From the NCBI RefSeq assembly GCF_014636315.1, contig NZ_BMED01000004.1:124001-188000 (forward strand): 64,000 nt of DNA. Reading direction: 5' to 3'. The DNA comes from Parundibacterium terreum. GTDB lineage: Bacteria > Pseudomonadota > Gammaproteobacteria > Burkholderiales > Burkholderiaceae_D. Of this stretch, positions 10,701 through 20,153 are shown one piece after another (positions within the stretch are counted from its first letter, which is position 1; every line of letters begins with the position of its first letter). Below the pieces are notes generated by a model that was given only the letters and a program-made list of their open reading frames with translations, did no database searches and had not been told where the DNA came from. Both the position numbers and the translations under genes were made by a program.

Positions 10701-13700
10701 ACAGCAGCCTGCTCGGAACCATCAATGGCGTGCGTAGTAATGCAACTGGCACCCCCGAGTTGTATGGCTGGGTCTGCCAGGATGGCAATAGCCAAGGGTT
10801 GGTCTATAGCGTTTACCGCGATGCACCTTCTGCACTGGGCGGCACTCTATTGACTTCCGGTATCGCCAATGTAGCCAGCGAGATCGATAACGCAGCCATC
10901 CAGTCGCAATGCCACACGCCAGGCGCGGGACATCATTTTGTGGTGGACTTGAGTAGTTATACCTCGACATATGCGGGCAAGTCCATTTATGTAGAGGCGC
11001 AAGGCGCAACCAGCGGCACCGTTGTTTTGCCATGTGCAGACAATAATTGCACGATGCCGGGCAGTTTGAGGATAGCGCTGACCACGCCGGCTGACGGAGA
11101 CCACTATGTGGCGCCAGCCACGGTGTTTGCGCGCGCACTCATCTCAAATGGTAGTGGCCCTTACGACGAAGTCGCATTCAATATCAACGGTGAATGGATT
11201 GCTGCGCAGGCAGATACGGCGATCAATACCTATTTTGCAAGCAAGGCAGATTTGCCAAGCAGTGGCACGCCTTATATTGTTTATGCAAAGGTGCGCAAGG
11301 GTAACTCAACGATTTATTCCGTGCAGAACCAGATCTATGTTGATCCGTCTACAGGCGTTACTCTTGCCGTCACCTCACCAACGGCCGCGACTATAGTTGC
11401 CCTGTCTAGTCCTGTCGCCCTGTCCGCGAATGTGTCTTTGCAAATGGGTGCCAGTGCAGTAACCGCTACGGTCAAATTCTATGCGAATGGCCAATTGGTC
11501 GCGACATCGACCAACAGCAGCAACTGGTCCGCCCAATGGACGCCAAAACAATCTGGTGCTGTCGATATTACCGCACGCGCCTTTGACGGCAGCGGGAAAT
11601 TGCTGGCGCAATCGTTACCAGTGCGGATTGCTGTATCTGCGTCATCAGGCCCCGCTGTTCCAGCTGATGCTACGCCAGTTCCGGTTGATGTTTTCGTGCC
11701 GCATCTGGGCAACGACGATGCAGGAACCCTGGGCGGCGAGCTGACGGTAGGCAGCGATGGTGCCGCCAGCTACAGTATCCCCATCGTAGTGCCCCCGGGA
11801 ACGGCCAATATGGCACCTAACCTGAGCCTCAACTATTCCAGCAGCGGCACCAATGGCCTGCTGGGATTGGGCTGGAGCGTGGGTGGCTTGTCCAGCATCC
11901 ACCGTTGTGGACAGACTATTGCGCAAGACGGCACGAACAACCGCATCAGTTTTGATAAGACAGACAGGTTGTGCCTGGATGGCAAGCGGCTGGTGTTGGC
12001 CAACTTGGCGATGTCTGATGATAACTACTGGGCAAGTAATGCTGAGTACCGTACTGAGATCGAGAGCTTCAGCCGCATCACGACACAAATGAACAGTAGT
12101 GGCCAGCGCATGTTCAAGGTGGAGACCAAGGACGGCCGCATCATGAGTTTTGGTGGCGTGAATGGTACTATCGATAGCAGCTATGTACAAGCGATCATTC
12201 CCCAGACCCCGATCAACAGCGGCGTGGGCGTTCCACAACCGCAAGCCAAGAGTGGTGCACAGTCTTGGGCGCTGAGCACGATTAAAGACCGCATCGGCAA
12301 CTTCATTACGATCACCTATGACCAGGACGGTACCACTGGTGAACACAAGCCACGCGTCATCCGCTATGGTGCCAACGGTTTGGCGCCGCATGCGGCGGTT
12401 CAGTTCAGCTACGAAACAAGGCCGGACGCCTGGACGCGTTATATCGATGAAACACGTAATGACCTGCGCAGCCGCATCACCCATATCAAGACCTATGTAG
12501 GCGGCGATCTGAGTGGCGACGTCAGCACCGGCACCATAGTGCGTGACCACACCTTGAGCTATGAGCAAAGCCCAACCAGCGGTCGCAGTATGCTGAACTC
12601 AGTCCAGGTTTGTGCCAGGAAGGACGGGGAAGTTGGTACGACCACTGACTGTATGCCGGCAACGACCTTCGCGTGGGGTAAGCCAGATCCGAGCAAAACT
12701 CCTGGATTTGAAAGCAAGGGCTTGTGGGCGAATGGACCAAATTTAAAGACTTCCTACACTACCGACGGGCTCACTTATACCTCCTATCATCCAGACTATT
12801 TTGCTTTTAGCGACTTTGAGAATAATGGCTACACCGATATATTAGAAAAGCGCGTGATGGGATTAGGATCGCCTATTGTCGAAGCAAACGGACTTGCTGT
12901 CGGGACAATGCAAACGCAATACCGTTACTTCCACAATACCGGTAGCGGTTTTGCGCAATACACGTACAAACTGGACACGAATGAGCCTTTCATCGTGCTG
13001 GATACAGGTGACTTCAATGGTGACGGTGTATTGGATTTATTGGTTACCACCAATGGAACCGCTTCAGGCTACGCAAAGATCTGCGTTTCTCCGTTGGCTG
13101 CGCCGGGTGCTTTGGGTGCGCCTGGCTCAGTGATTACCTTCACTTGCGGCCCAGCTAACCAAGCAGTTGGAGCGAATAGCCCGAAAGCGCTGCCTTACGT
13201 TGTTGATGTCCGGGGCGATGGCCGCTCAGCACACTACAGCACCAATAATAGTGGAATCGTAACCGTCTGTATCCAAGGTTCATGTCAGCAAGATCCGTCT
13301 CCACCGGATGGCCTAACCATCGTGTCACCGGATGACGGATCGGACTCTTACTCGCAGAACCAATACACAAGGCTGAACCAGATCGTAGACTTTTCTGGTA
13401 TTGGCAAGCCTTATGACGTGCGCTGGACACGCTTGAAATACTCTGCATATGTGCAGGATGGCGTTGAATCAATCTATTTGCCGCATTTTGATAATCTGCA
13501 ACCTGCAGTGGTGATCAACAATTTTAATCCGCCGGGTTCGCCATTTGGTCTGGGTAAAATGGCCAGTTACACATATCAGCCTTACCAGGCGCCAACGCCA
13601 GCGGTGCAACATCAGGAATTTATGCCCTACCTGTTTGATAGGGATACGGATATGGGAGGTATTTCAACCGACTTTAACGGTTCCGGCTACAACAGCATTG

Positions 13701-16700
13701 CATTCGGCTTTCTCGAGCTGAACTGGGATCAGACGCACACGTATTACTCTTATAATCGTTCGGAATTGACCCTCTGTCTGTCGACGGGCCGGGCGCTGGA
13801 TTGCGGCATCCGTCAAAAATACAGCGGTGCACAATACTTGTCAGTACGGGCTGTCAATAATTTCATTGGCGACGGGCAGGCAACGATACTGGTCGATGAG
13901 CTGAGCTATGTGCCGGGAAAAAAACCGGCGCCTAGCGGTAATTTACGTATGTGCCGCGTGACGGGCGACGACACGACAAATGGTAGTGGCGTGAATGACA
14001 GCAACATGGTCTGCGATCCATGGGGCGGCTTCACCATCCCAACCAGCGACAGTCCATCGCGTTTAGACAAAATATTCTTCCTGGATTTGATGGGAACCGG
14101 TCGTACGCAAATCGTGCAATACCATGCGGCAGACGGTACCTGGGAAGTATTTGCCCCAATAGACCTGGCGGTGACAGGCCAAGCCCTGGATCGCATTTAC
14201 CAAGTCACCAATGGCATCGGCGCGGGCGGTACCGTCGAATATGTCGACGCCATACCTAGCGGTGTAGTGACGCAACCGGGCAATACGAGCTGGAACTATC
14301 CGCAGCATGCGAGCGCAAGGAGCGGCAAGATCGCCCGTAGCTTGTCCCTGACGAATGGCGTGAGCTATGGCAGCCCGATCACCAGAAAAACCACTTATCG
14401 CTACGAAGATCCTGCAACGGATGTGGCCGGCCGCGGCTCTCTCGGCTTCGCAAAAGTGATTGCGACCGATGAGCTGAGCCAAATCAGCACGGCGACGACC
14501 TATAGCCAAACCTGGCCGTTCACAGGTATGGCGCTGGTGACGACAGTAAGCTCCGGCAGCAATGTCACCTTGTCGGTGAGTAAAAATACGCCCCAGGCTG
14601 CTTCCATCACGCAAACCAATGGACAAGTCACGTACTTCCCGTATATCGCAAGCAATGAAACAAAGCGGTATGACTTGAATAGCAGCTATATGGGCACGAC
14701 CACGACGAACAATACATATGGCGACGGTTGGGGCAATTTGACCTCACAAGTGGTAGCGCTGGATAACAATACCTATACAAGCACTGAATCATCGGTTTTC
14801 CGGAATGACAGTGCAAACTGGATCATTGGCAAGCCTACGTCCACTACCATCAAGAAAACCGATCAAAATTCCGCAACCGTCTCGCGTACAAGCACGAAGG
14901 ATTATGATGCGGCAGGCTTGATTCTATATGAGACAGTAGGGCCAACCAGCGGACTGAGTACACAGCAGCTCACTACGACTTACTCCAGGGCCGGTAACAA
15001 TTTTGGGTTGGTGAACAAAACGACCCAAACCTGGTTGAACGCAAACGTGACGCCCACGCACGCGAGTGCTACTAATCAGACCCGTACGGTCAACGAAACT
15101 ATTTATGATAGTAATGGCCGCTACCCGAGTACCGTAAAAAATGCGTTGGGTCACGTTGAAACCCATGCCTATGACCCTGCGACCGGAGCGCGCCTCAGCC
15201 TGACTGGACCTAATCAGTTGACAACGACATGGGCAGCCAATGGTTTTGGACGGGTACTGAAAGAATCACGCGCCGATGGCAACGAAACACGTCAGTATCA
15301 AAAGAAATGTGATGACTCTTGCCCGGACGGTGCGGTAGTTGCCAATATCACAGAAAATTTCCACGTCAGCGTCCCTGGATCAACAGGCGATCGAATTTCC
15401 GTACCTCAAATTACCTATCACGACAATGCAGGCCGTGTCATTCGAAGCCTAAGCATGGGCTTCGACGGGACAACGATTATGCAAGATCAATATTACGATA
15501 GTCGCGGCCGTTTGACCCTGACCATGAGGCCTCATTATCTAGACGACAGCATTTACCTTGATCGCTATCAAGAATATGACGATCTCAATCGGGTGACTAC
15601 CTTGGCCACCCTCGATGAATTGGGGGCAGCCGTCTATACCAAGACGACATATCAAGGCTTGGATGTCATTACAACAAACGCAAAAAACCAGTCTCGTACC
15701 GAACATCACTACCTCACAGGTAAAGTAGCTAGCGTACTCGATGCCAAAGGCGGCACGACATCGTTCAACTATGAAGCATTTGGCAATCTGGCGCAGACGA
15801 CAGATCCAGAGGGTAACGTCATCAAGATTCAGTATGACGATATGGGACACAAAACGGATTTGATCGACCCGAACCTCGGCAAGATTCATTATGATGTGGA
15901 TGCACTGGGCCGCACTTGGAGTCAGACCAGTCCAAATCAGAAACTTCTTGGCAAGTCCACGACCATGGATTTTGACGATCTGGACAGGATGACGGCGCGT
16001 TACGAAATGGATCTGGAAAGTCACTGGGTTTATGATGCCCGTAGCGATGGTACTGGCAATGGTAAAGGCATCGGCCAGCTCGCCGAAGCCTATACGATTA
16101 CCGGCGTAAAGAAAGATTATCAACGGCTGCACAACTACGACAGCCTGGGCAGGAATAACCAAATTGCCCAAGTACTGACCGATGGCACCTACACCAGCAC
16201 CCAGGTTTATGACTCCTGGAACAGGCTGTTAACCCAACAATACCAGCGCAATAGCGATGCCGTAAAAGCCTTTGACTACCGCTACAATGGAATGGGTTAC
16301 CAATTCCAGGTGCTGCGCGGCAATCGCGTGTTGTCCGAAACTCGTGTGCAGGATGCGGAAAACCGTATTCGAGGTAAGCAGTTGGACAACGGCCTGTATC
16401 AAGCCAGCCAGTTCAATAACAACACAGGCCGGCTTGAGACGGCGCAATTAACAAACACCGCCAATGCCGTCCATCTGCTGGAAAGTTATGCCTACGATTC
16501 TCTCGGCAGCGTGACGCACCGTACCCAGTATTGGGATGGGGTAGGCTTCGATGAAGTATTCAGCTACGACGATCTGAACCGAATTAGCACCAGCGATGTG
16601 GCAACGGAGCATCAGATCTATACCTATACCCCTTCCGGCAACCTGCTCACCAAGAGCAATGTCGGCGGTAATGCCACTTACCAATACCCGAATCCAAATT

Positions 16701-18244
16701 CGAATCCTGGTATAAATGCAACCACGCCGCATGGCGTGAGCAGCATCTCCGGCATAGGCAATTTCAACTATGACCTGAACGGGAATTTGCTCACTGGCGC
16801 CGGTCGCACGATCACGTGGACCAGCTTCGATATGCCATCGAGTATTAAAAAGGGCAGCATCACAGACAGCTTTGTGTACGGACCAGAGCACCAGAGGATA
16901 AGGCAATGCAAGTCCGCCAACGGCGCGTGCACGTCCCTCGATAATACGATCATTTATGCCGGCGCCCAGGAAGTGGAGTACAAAAATGGGCAGGCGACAG
17001 TGAAAACCTACTGGCCGAATGGCCTGGGTGTAGAGATCGATAAGCCATTCCAGTCTACTGAACTCAACTGGACGCATGCGGACCGTTTGGGCAGCCCGGT
17101 TGCCATCACGGACAGCAACGGCAATGTGAAAGAAAAACTGGCCTACGATACCTGGGGCAAGCGTCGTAACTTTGATGCCAGCGTCACCAATGGCACAGTG
17201 ACACCCGACAGCCTGGACGGCCAAACGGACAATAAAGGCTTTACGGGCCACGAGATGCTGGATGACCTTGATCTGGTGCACATGAATGGACGGGTGTATG
17301 ATCCTTTGATTGCGAAGTTTTTAAGTGCAGACCCATTTATCCAGGATCCAACTAACGGGCAGAATTACAACCGTTACAGTTATGTTCTCAACAATCCGAC
17401 CAATTTTACGGATCCGACCGGGTTTAGGGCAGATTGCGCTGGATCAGGGACTGGGTTGACCTCGTCAGGTTGTGGAGATTGGCAAACGACTTATGTAGCA
17501 CCGAAAGACAATGGTTCGAGTCGAGAGAATGCTGAACCCAGGGCTGCGACGAATCAAACATCTATCAGTTCCTCTAACACTAGTAGGGCAACTGGGAAAG
17601 ATAATCCACCAAATGGCCAGGCAGGAACTATTCACGATACGCAAGATTCTACAATCGATCATGACGGAATCCCAACCACAGTGCGCCGCACCTACTGGAG
17701 TGCTGCACCAGTTACTCCACATCGCTATGGCACTCCTGCCGAGATTATGGCGCAGTGGTTTTCGTTCAATCCAGTAGAACAGATTGCTTTAGGTTACGGA
17801 GCTAGCTCTAGAACTGCGTTTTGGCTTGGATTTGGCGCCACCATGATTGGCAATCCGAAGAAAATAATTGCGGAAGGCATTGAAAAACTGGCGCAAAAGG
17901 AAACAAAGTATCTTTATCGTGGCGTACATGCAAAACACCCCGCACTAGCTGCCGCCAAAGAAGGGAATGTTGTACCTGGCAAGATAGATGGCGTAGTTAC
18001 ATCAGCTGCTCATAACGAAGGCGGACATTCGGCCGAGAGTGCATTGACGTCGTGGACACGTGAACCCTCTATCGCTGAATTTCACGCTGACAAGGCGGGG
18101 ATTGGGGGGGTAATTTTGCGTGTCCCAGAAGGAGCTCCATCGGCTGGTGCATCATGGTCATGGCAAATCTCCGAAGATATTTGGGGTGAGAGTGAAGTTC
18201 TCATGAAAGGCATCCGTGCAGGAGTAGAGGTATTAAAAAGATGA
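7787..18244 (+). CDS. Exported Ig/SpvB/RHS polymorphic toxin, ART-like tip
   Basis: The protein has 3485 residues. The start is the ATG after GTAGGGATAGCA, matched by the paralog's ATTAGGGATGGCAATGCGCGAA. Residues 36-57 form a Sec signal with a long n-region, ending SSYAA. Five Ig-like repeats of about 80 residues follow (60-483), then several Big/PKD-like Ig domains (484-980) and a segment shared only with the paralog (about 980-1100). An SpvB/TcdB-type domain (HLGNDDAGTLGG..) begins near 1304, an FG-GAP unit (GDFNGDG) lies near 1740, and RHS/YD repeats cover about 2370-3165. The core closes with GRVYDP and NNPTNFTDPTGF at about 3168-3213. The last 270 residues are the variable toxin, with an ADP-ribosyltransferase-like signature: YRG near 3378, LTSW near 3420 and ESE near 3467. 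Its gene overlaps a probable immunity gene. Contact-dependent or secreted antagonism is inferred. Confidence 0.85.
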   Translation: MRESLMTLSKLTAVIPQRLINTFPKIQIQLPRVASAKLAIALIGAIAAGISPSSYAAKANNVIHFSTPANTAVNAGPVGISAYPDSETAVRFNSDNTAICTVSNVVYNGSSTSATVSLVSVGSCSITANASGNIDFNAPPATTRIFQVLNPALTPQSINFGPLGNQTYPGSFSVSATATSHLAVSFYSNTPGTCTISGSTVTLVASGSCTITATQTGDSTYSAATQVSQSFSITSTQTISFPGIANQTYPGSVGISASATSNLPVTLSSNTPGVCSLSGSTVTFNGTGTCTIAANQAGNSAYNPAPTATQSFNIAMGVVSQTINFSAIGNKTFGATPFDLSAYASSGLTVTFGSNTPGVCTVSGSTVTLVTGGTCTVYATQAGNASYYAATAQQTISVATASQSINFTNPGTTTVGAAPFGLSASASSALAVSFTSSTTSVCTVSGSTLTPVAAGTCTIVASQGGNSSYSAASASQSFQVNAAVLTVSLAISNGPNFPAPGIIGMVATASDSDGTVTSVAFYNGATLLYTATSAPYTYTWSNPTIGTYSITAVATDSKGRSATSTALATNVVYPSGSGVNFISVAPTTTGQAIPGGTTLSAGITYTLKALTNDSINLVKLIEAGNAISSMPYSVSYLGENPVNTTRSGTLSAPLAIGVHQLHLQVETVEGYINDSATFTITVTRINAPPSITLQAPANGSILNLPANISLSATASDTDGTVSKVDYYNGSTLLSTVSTAPYSYNWNAPVGSYSITAVATDNDGGTTTSTAATGRVNAPPTVSVSVPGSATSAAGATLTATASDSDGSIQHVDFYSNGNLLGTASGSAGQYSFQWSNPPSGNFTITAKAYDNDNGVATSSGAAISIGGSAGNTGNVSLSATPTNIRVSPGATANITFNGSSTDDVQVQKLELFKDTGSGYGTTAMSTATGSAATLTFNYVFPAPAGTYRFKLRSTDNANNVTESTPVIVNVTDSSLLGTINGVRSNATGTPELYGWVCQDGNSQGLVYSVYRDAPSALGGTLLTSGIANVASEIDNAAIQSQCHTPGAGHHFVVDLSSYTSTYAGKSIYVEAQGATSGTVVLPCADNNCTMPGSLRIALTTPADGDHYVAPATVFARALISNGSGPYDEVAFNINGEWIAAQADTAINTYFASKADLPSSGTPYIVYAKVRKGNSTIYSVQNQIYVDPSTGVTLAVTSPTAATIVALSSPVALSANVSLQMGASAVTATVKFYANGQLVATSTNSSNWSAQWTPKQSGAVDITARAFDGSGKLLAQSLPVRIAVSASSGPAVPADATPVPVDVFVPHLGNDDAGTLGGELTVGSDGAASYSIPIVVPPGTANMAPNLSLNYSSSGTNGLLGLGWSVGGLSSIHRCGQTIAQDGTNNRISFDKTDRLCLDGKRLVLANLAMSDDNYWASNAEYRTEIESFSRITTQMNSSGQRMFKVETKDGRIMSFGGVNGTIDSSYVQAIIPQTPINSGVGVPQPQAKSGAQSWALSTIKDRIGNFITITYDQDGTTGEHKPRVIRYGANGLAPHAAVQFSYETRPDAWTRYIDETRNDLRSRITHIKTYVGGDLSGDVSTGTIVRDHTLSYEQSPTSGRSMLNSVQVCARKDGEVGTTTDCMPATTFAWGKPDPSKTPGFESKGLWANGPNLKTSYTTDGLTYTSYHPDYFAFSDFENNGYTDILEKRVMGLGSPIVEANGLAVGTMQTQYRYFHNTGSGFAQYTYKLDTNEPFIVLDTGDFNGDGVLDLLVTTNGTASGYAKICVSPLAAPGALGAPGSVITFTCGPANQAVGANSPKALPYVVDVRGDGRSAHYSTNNSGIVTVCIQGSCQQDPSPPDGLTIVSPDDGSDSYSQNQYTRLNQIVDFSGIGKPYDVRWTRLKYSAYVQDGVESIYLPHFDNLQPAVVINNFNPPGSPFGLGKMASYTYQPYQAPTPAVQHQEFMPYLFDRDTDMGGISTDFNGSGYNSIAFGFLELNWDQTHTYYSYNRSELTLCLSTGRALDCGIRQKYSGAQYLSVRAVNNFIGDGQATILVDELSYVPGKKPAPSGNLRMCRVTGDDTTNGSGVNDSNMVCDPWGGFTIPTSDSPSRLDKIFFLDLMGTGRTQIVQYHAADGTWEVFAPIDLAVTGQALDRIYQVTNGIGAGGTVEYVDAIPSGVVTQPGNTSWNYPQHASARSGKIARSLSLTNGVSYGSPITRKTTYRYEDPATDVAGRGSLGFAKVIATDELSQISTATTYSQTWPFTGMALVTTVSSGSNVTLSVSKNTPQAASITQTNGQVTYFPYIASNETKRYDLNSSYMGTTTTNNTYGDGWGNLTSQVVALDNNTYTSTESSVFRNDSANWIIGKPTSTTIKKTDQNSATVSRTSTKDYDAAGLILYETVGPTSGLSTQQLTTTYSRAGNNFGLVNKTTQTWLNANVTPTHASATNQTRTVNETIYDSNGRYPSTVKNALGHVETHAYDPATGARLSLTGPNQLTTTWAANGFGRVLKESRADGNETRQYQKKCDDSCPDGAVVANITENFHVSVPGSTGDRISVPQITYHDNAGRVIRSLSMGFDGTTIMQDQYYDSRGRLTLTMRPHYLDDSIYLDRYQEYDDLNRVTTLATLDELGAAVYTKTTYQGLDVITTNAKNQSRTEHHYLTGKVASVLDAKGGTTSFNYEAFGNLAQTTDPEGNVIKIQYDDMGHKTDLIDPNLGKIHYDVDALGRTWSQTSPNQKLLGKSTTMDFDDLDRMTARYEMDLESHWVYDARSDGTGNGKGIGQLAEAYTITGVKKDYQRLHNYDSLGRNNQIAQVLTDGTYTSTQVYDSWNRLLTQQYQRNSDAVKAFDYRYNGMGYQFQVLRGNRVLSETRVQDAENRIRGKQLDNGLYQASQFNNNTGRLETAQLTNTANAVHLLESYAYDSLGSVTHRTQYWDGVGFDEVFSYDDLNRISTSDVATEHQIYTYTPSGNLLTKSNVGGNATYQYPNPNSNPGINATTPHGVSSISGIGNFNYDLNGNLLTGAGRTITWTSFDMPSSIKKGSITDSFVYGPEHQRIRQCKSANGACTSLDNTIIYAGAQEVEYKNGQATVKTYWPNGLGVEIDKPFQSTELNWTHADRLGSPVAITDSNGNVKEKLAYDTWGKRRNFDASVTNGTVTPDSLDGQTDNKGFTGHEMLDDLDLVHMNGRVYDPLIAKFLSADPFIQDPTNGQNYNRYSYVLNNPTNFTDPTGFRADCAGSGTGLTSSGCGDWQTTYVAPKDNGSSRENAEPRAATNQTSISSSNTSRATGKDNPPNGQAGTIHDTQDSTIDHDGIPTTVRRTYWSAAPVTPHRYGTPAEIMAQWFSFNPVEQIALGYGASSRTAFWLGFGATMIGNPKKIIAEGIEKLAQKETKYLYRGVHAKHPALAAAKEGNVVPGKIDGVVTSAAHNEGGHSAESALTSWTREPSIAEFHADKAGIGGVILRVPEGAPSAGASWSWQISEDIWGESEVLMKGIRAGVEVLKR

Positions 18245-18603
18245 AACATGCAAAAATTAAAGCCCTCATTTCGGCTCTCAATAGACAATTGCCATGGGTC
18301 GAAGAGTTTATGCAACTGGTAGATGAGAGTGGTGTAGAGATTTCGAGTCAGACACCAGGGAGGGCCATTGCACAAGAGGTCTTGGCTGACGCCAAAATCC
18401 ATAAGCAAACAACGGCTCGCTCTGGAATTGAGTCGTGTGGTTTTGACGAACTAATCTCGGCGATGGAACTTGTTCCGCCGAACGATCAAGTTTTGATACT
18501 GGGCTTGATTGGGTCAAAAAAACGTGGGGTTCTATATTGCACTATTGAAGAAAGAGTACTCGGTGGAGTTGTCGTGGCTCGACGCCCATTTTTAGAAAAG
18601 TGA
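18241..18603 (+). CDS. Putative immunity protein for the first RHS toxin
   Basis: The protein has 120 residues, and its ATG overlaps the RHS stop as ATGA, so the two are translationally coupled. It has no signal peptide and is probably cytoplasmic. It is mostly helical by appearance in the first half (KIKALISALNRQLPWVEEFMQLVDE), with a beta-rich C-terminal half (VLILGLIGSKKRGVLYCTIEE). I do not recognise a named immunity family. The function is inferred from position: polymorphic RHS toxins are followed immediately by a small cognate immunity gene. A hairpin and a strong terminator follow within about 200 bases, closing the unit. Confidence 0.7.
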   Translation: MKHAKIKALISALNRQLPWVEEFMQLVDESGVEISSQTPGRAIAQEVLADAKIHKQTTARSGIESCGFDELISAMELVPPNDQVLILGLIGSKKRGVLYCTIEERVLGGVVVARRPFLEK

Positions 18604-18685
18604 GCCGAGAGTTATTAAGTTAGTCGCTTTTACTGCCAAACGAGGCGCTCCACTTGAAGCAAGCATAGCCGGGTCTAGCTGGAGG

Positions 18686-18716
18686 TATGCGTTGGGCACC
18701 GTGAACCCAACGCATA
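18686..18716. repeat. 11-bp perfect inverted repeat
   Basis: TATGCGTTGGG at 18686-18696 pairs with CCCAACGCATA at 18706-18716 across a nine-base loop. No T-tract follows. It resembles REP-type intergenic palindromes and lies between the immunity gene and its terminator. Confidence 0.6.
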
Positions 18717-18789
18717 TCACGACGTTGAAAACGCCAGAGCCGTAGGGTGTAATGGGCTTTATCGATTACACAGTTTTACTACAATGTAA

Positions 18790-18825
18790 AAGCCGACGCC
18801 GATGTATGTCGCGTCGGCTTTTTTT
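18790..18825 (+). terminator. Rho-independent terminator of the RHS-immunity unit
   Basis: AAGCCGACGC at 18790-18799 pairs perfectly with GCGTCGGCTT at 18811-18820. The loop has 11 bases, and a run of T continues to 18825. It is the strongest intrinsic terminator in the window. Confidence 0.9.
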
Positions 18826-18846
18826 ATTGAGCAGCCAGCCACGCGC

Positions 18847-19089
18847 CTACCAAACCAGGTGTGCGCTGCGCACCTCTTGCAAAGCCTGTTCCAATGCCTG
18901 GTCGCTCGCAATCAGCCGCCCAGCGCGCTCCGCATCATCGTCGCTCAGTGTGATCCCCTCCAACGCAAAACATGCCCGAGTCTGCTGCCAATCTTCATCC
19001 GCATTGGCAAGCGCGATGTAATAGCGCCGCAGCCGTATGTCCTCCAGCGACACCACCGGCCCACAACTTCGAATTTCATCTTTTTGCAT
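18847..19089 (-). CDS. Small antitoxin-like protein (VbhA-type resemblance)
   Basis: The protein has 80 residues. The start at 19089 was chosen over an in-frame ATG at 19119 because AAGGTG lies seven bases before it. The sequence is acidic and helical. The segment ALEGITLSDDDAERAGRLIASDQALEQALQEV resembles the antitoxin VbhA domain (ALEG-(I/L)-x-x-S, then a short helix of the form G-x-I-x-x-x-EAL). VbhA-type antitoxins normally sit before a Fic toxin, but no Fic gene (HPFxxGNGR motif) is visible nearby, so this would be an orphan. Four or more AATTGCA/ATTGCA copies upstream (19092-19169) may be an operator. The family assignment is tentative. Confidence 0.45.
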   Translation of the reverse strand: MQKDEIRSCGPVVSLEDIRLRRYYIALANADEDWQQTRACFALEGITLSDDDAERAGRLIASDQALEQALQEVRSAHLVW

Positions 19090-20040
19090 AAAATTGCACC
19101 TTATTGCAGCGGTTCTCATCCAATTGCAAAGTTTGTCGTTTCGATTTCAGATAATTGCAGGTATTTGCATGATTTCGCTCCGTGTCGCCTAGTTTCGTCC
19201 TTATTCGCCAAGTTTCGCAAAACATTCGCGTGATTTCGTGTTGTTGAGCATTGCTGCTTGCGAAATGGCATTTCCCCCGCCAAAAGCGATGATGGATACG
19301 CTCTTTAAGAGCCGGGTGCGATGGTGCAAATACCTGTGATTTGCCACATTCTTAGGCAGTTTGGCCGACCTAAATTTACACACACCATACGCACCTTACA
19401 AGGTGCCCGGAAACCCGCATGGAATAAGGACTTGGGCGATAACATTTGCCGCTCAAAACCGCGAAATGTTAACCAGCACGTTTAACACCTTGATTCCAAA
19501 CATTAATTTTTACGAAAATGTTATCAAGCGCTTTGCAGGACATTGACCGATCCACATGCTGTCCCGATGCCCGCCGAATGGCGACAACGGCATAGAAAAA
19601 GTCCGACCAAAGCACGACAAAATTACTACCGTTGGACACCAAAGATAAAGGACAGGATGCTAGATGTGGCTACACGCTGCGCGTGGGCCCCATCGAGACC
19701 CCACAGCCCCCTAGGATGCTGCGCACCCGTCGCGGCCTACTCAGGGCCATGCCCCGAGACCCGAACCGCCGCAATGCCATCCCTGAAAAATAGGAAAATC
19801 GAAGGAACAAATTCGGAAGTGGCGCCTGAGGCGCATCGCGCTAGCTTTGAAGAATTTCTAGTGTACTGCGGCCCAATCGAGGCAACGAGTAAAAGAAACG
19901 GCTTATCCTGCAGATGTAACCTGAAAGATCTCACTTGGAAGATCTACCGGGATAGAGTTTCAAGAGGTTCCACCACCAAGTGGCCGTCTCTGCTCGGAGG
20001 TGTGGGGAAATAATTAACGAAACCATTTAGCTAACAAAAG
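19090..20040. other. Long gap with short iterations and a dispersed repeat
   Basis: Positions 19092-19169 contain repeated AATTGCA-like heptamers, and 19170-19260 contains repeated TTTCGC/ATTCGC motifs. Positions 19277-19447 are copy A of a dispersed repeat. A forward open frame at 19543-20013 is followed closely by a terminator, but it is rich in Arg/Pro/Cys and matches nothing I know. A transcribed RNA or a decayed gene is possible. Confidence 0.4.
19277..19447. repeat. Dispersed 170-bp repeat, copy A
   Basis: This segment begins CCGCCAAAAGCGATGATGG and matches 25086-25254 over about 170 bases with few differences. Small indels disrupt any shared reading frame, so the conserved unit is the DNA. 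No terminal inverted repeats or transposase were identified. Confidence 0.75.
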
Positions 20041-20041
20041 G

Positions 20042-20076
20042 AAGCCGTTCAGCCATTAGACCGAACGACTTTTTTT
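20042..20076 (+). terminator. Probable rightward terminator
   Basis: AAGCCGTTC at 20042-20050 pairs with GAACGACTT at 20063-20071 with one mismatch. A run of seven T starts at 20070. It would end any transcript arriving from 19543-20013 and may also act against readthrough from the left. Confidence 0.6.
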
Positions 20077-20153
20077 GCACTTGTCGACTCACTCCTATGG
20101 TAGATTTCAGGCCCTCCAACCTCAGCCGTTAAGACTATTAGGGATTGGCCGCT

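Noticed and set aside
14063..17281. Long antisense frames inside the first RHS gene
   Set aside because: They arise from codon bias on the coding strand and have no ribosome binding sites or domains.
19543..20013. Forward open frame of 156 codons followed by a terminator
   Set aside because: Its composition (many Arg, Pro and Cys), the lack of a ribosome binding site and the absence of any recognisable motif make a real protein doubtful. Only the terminator was kept.
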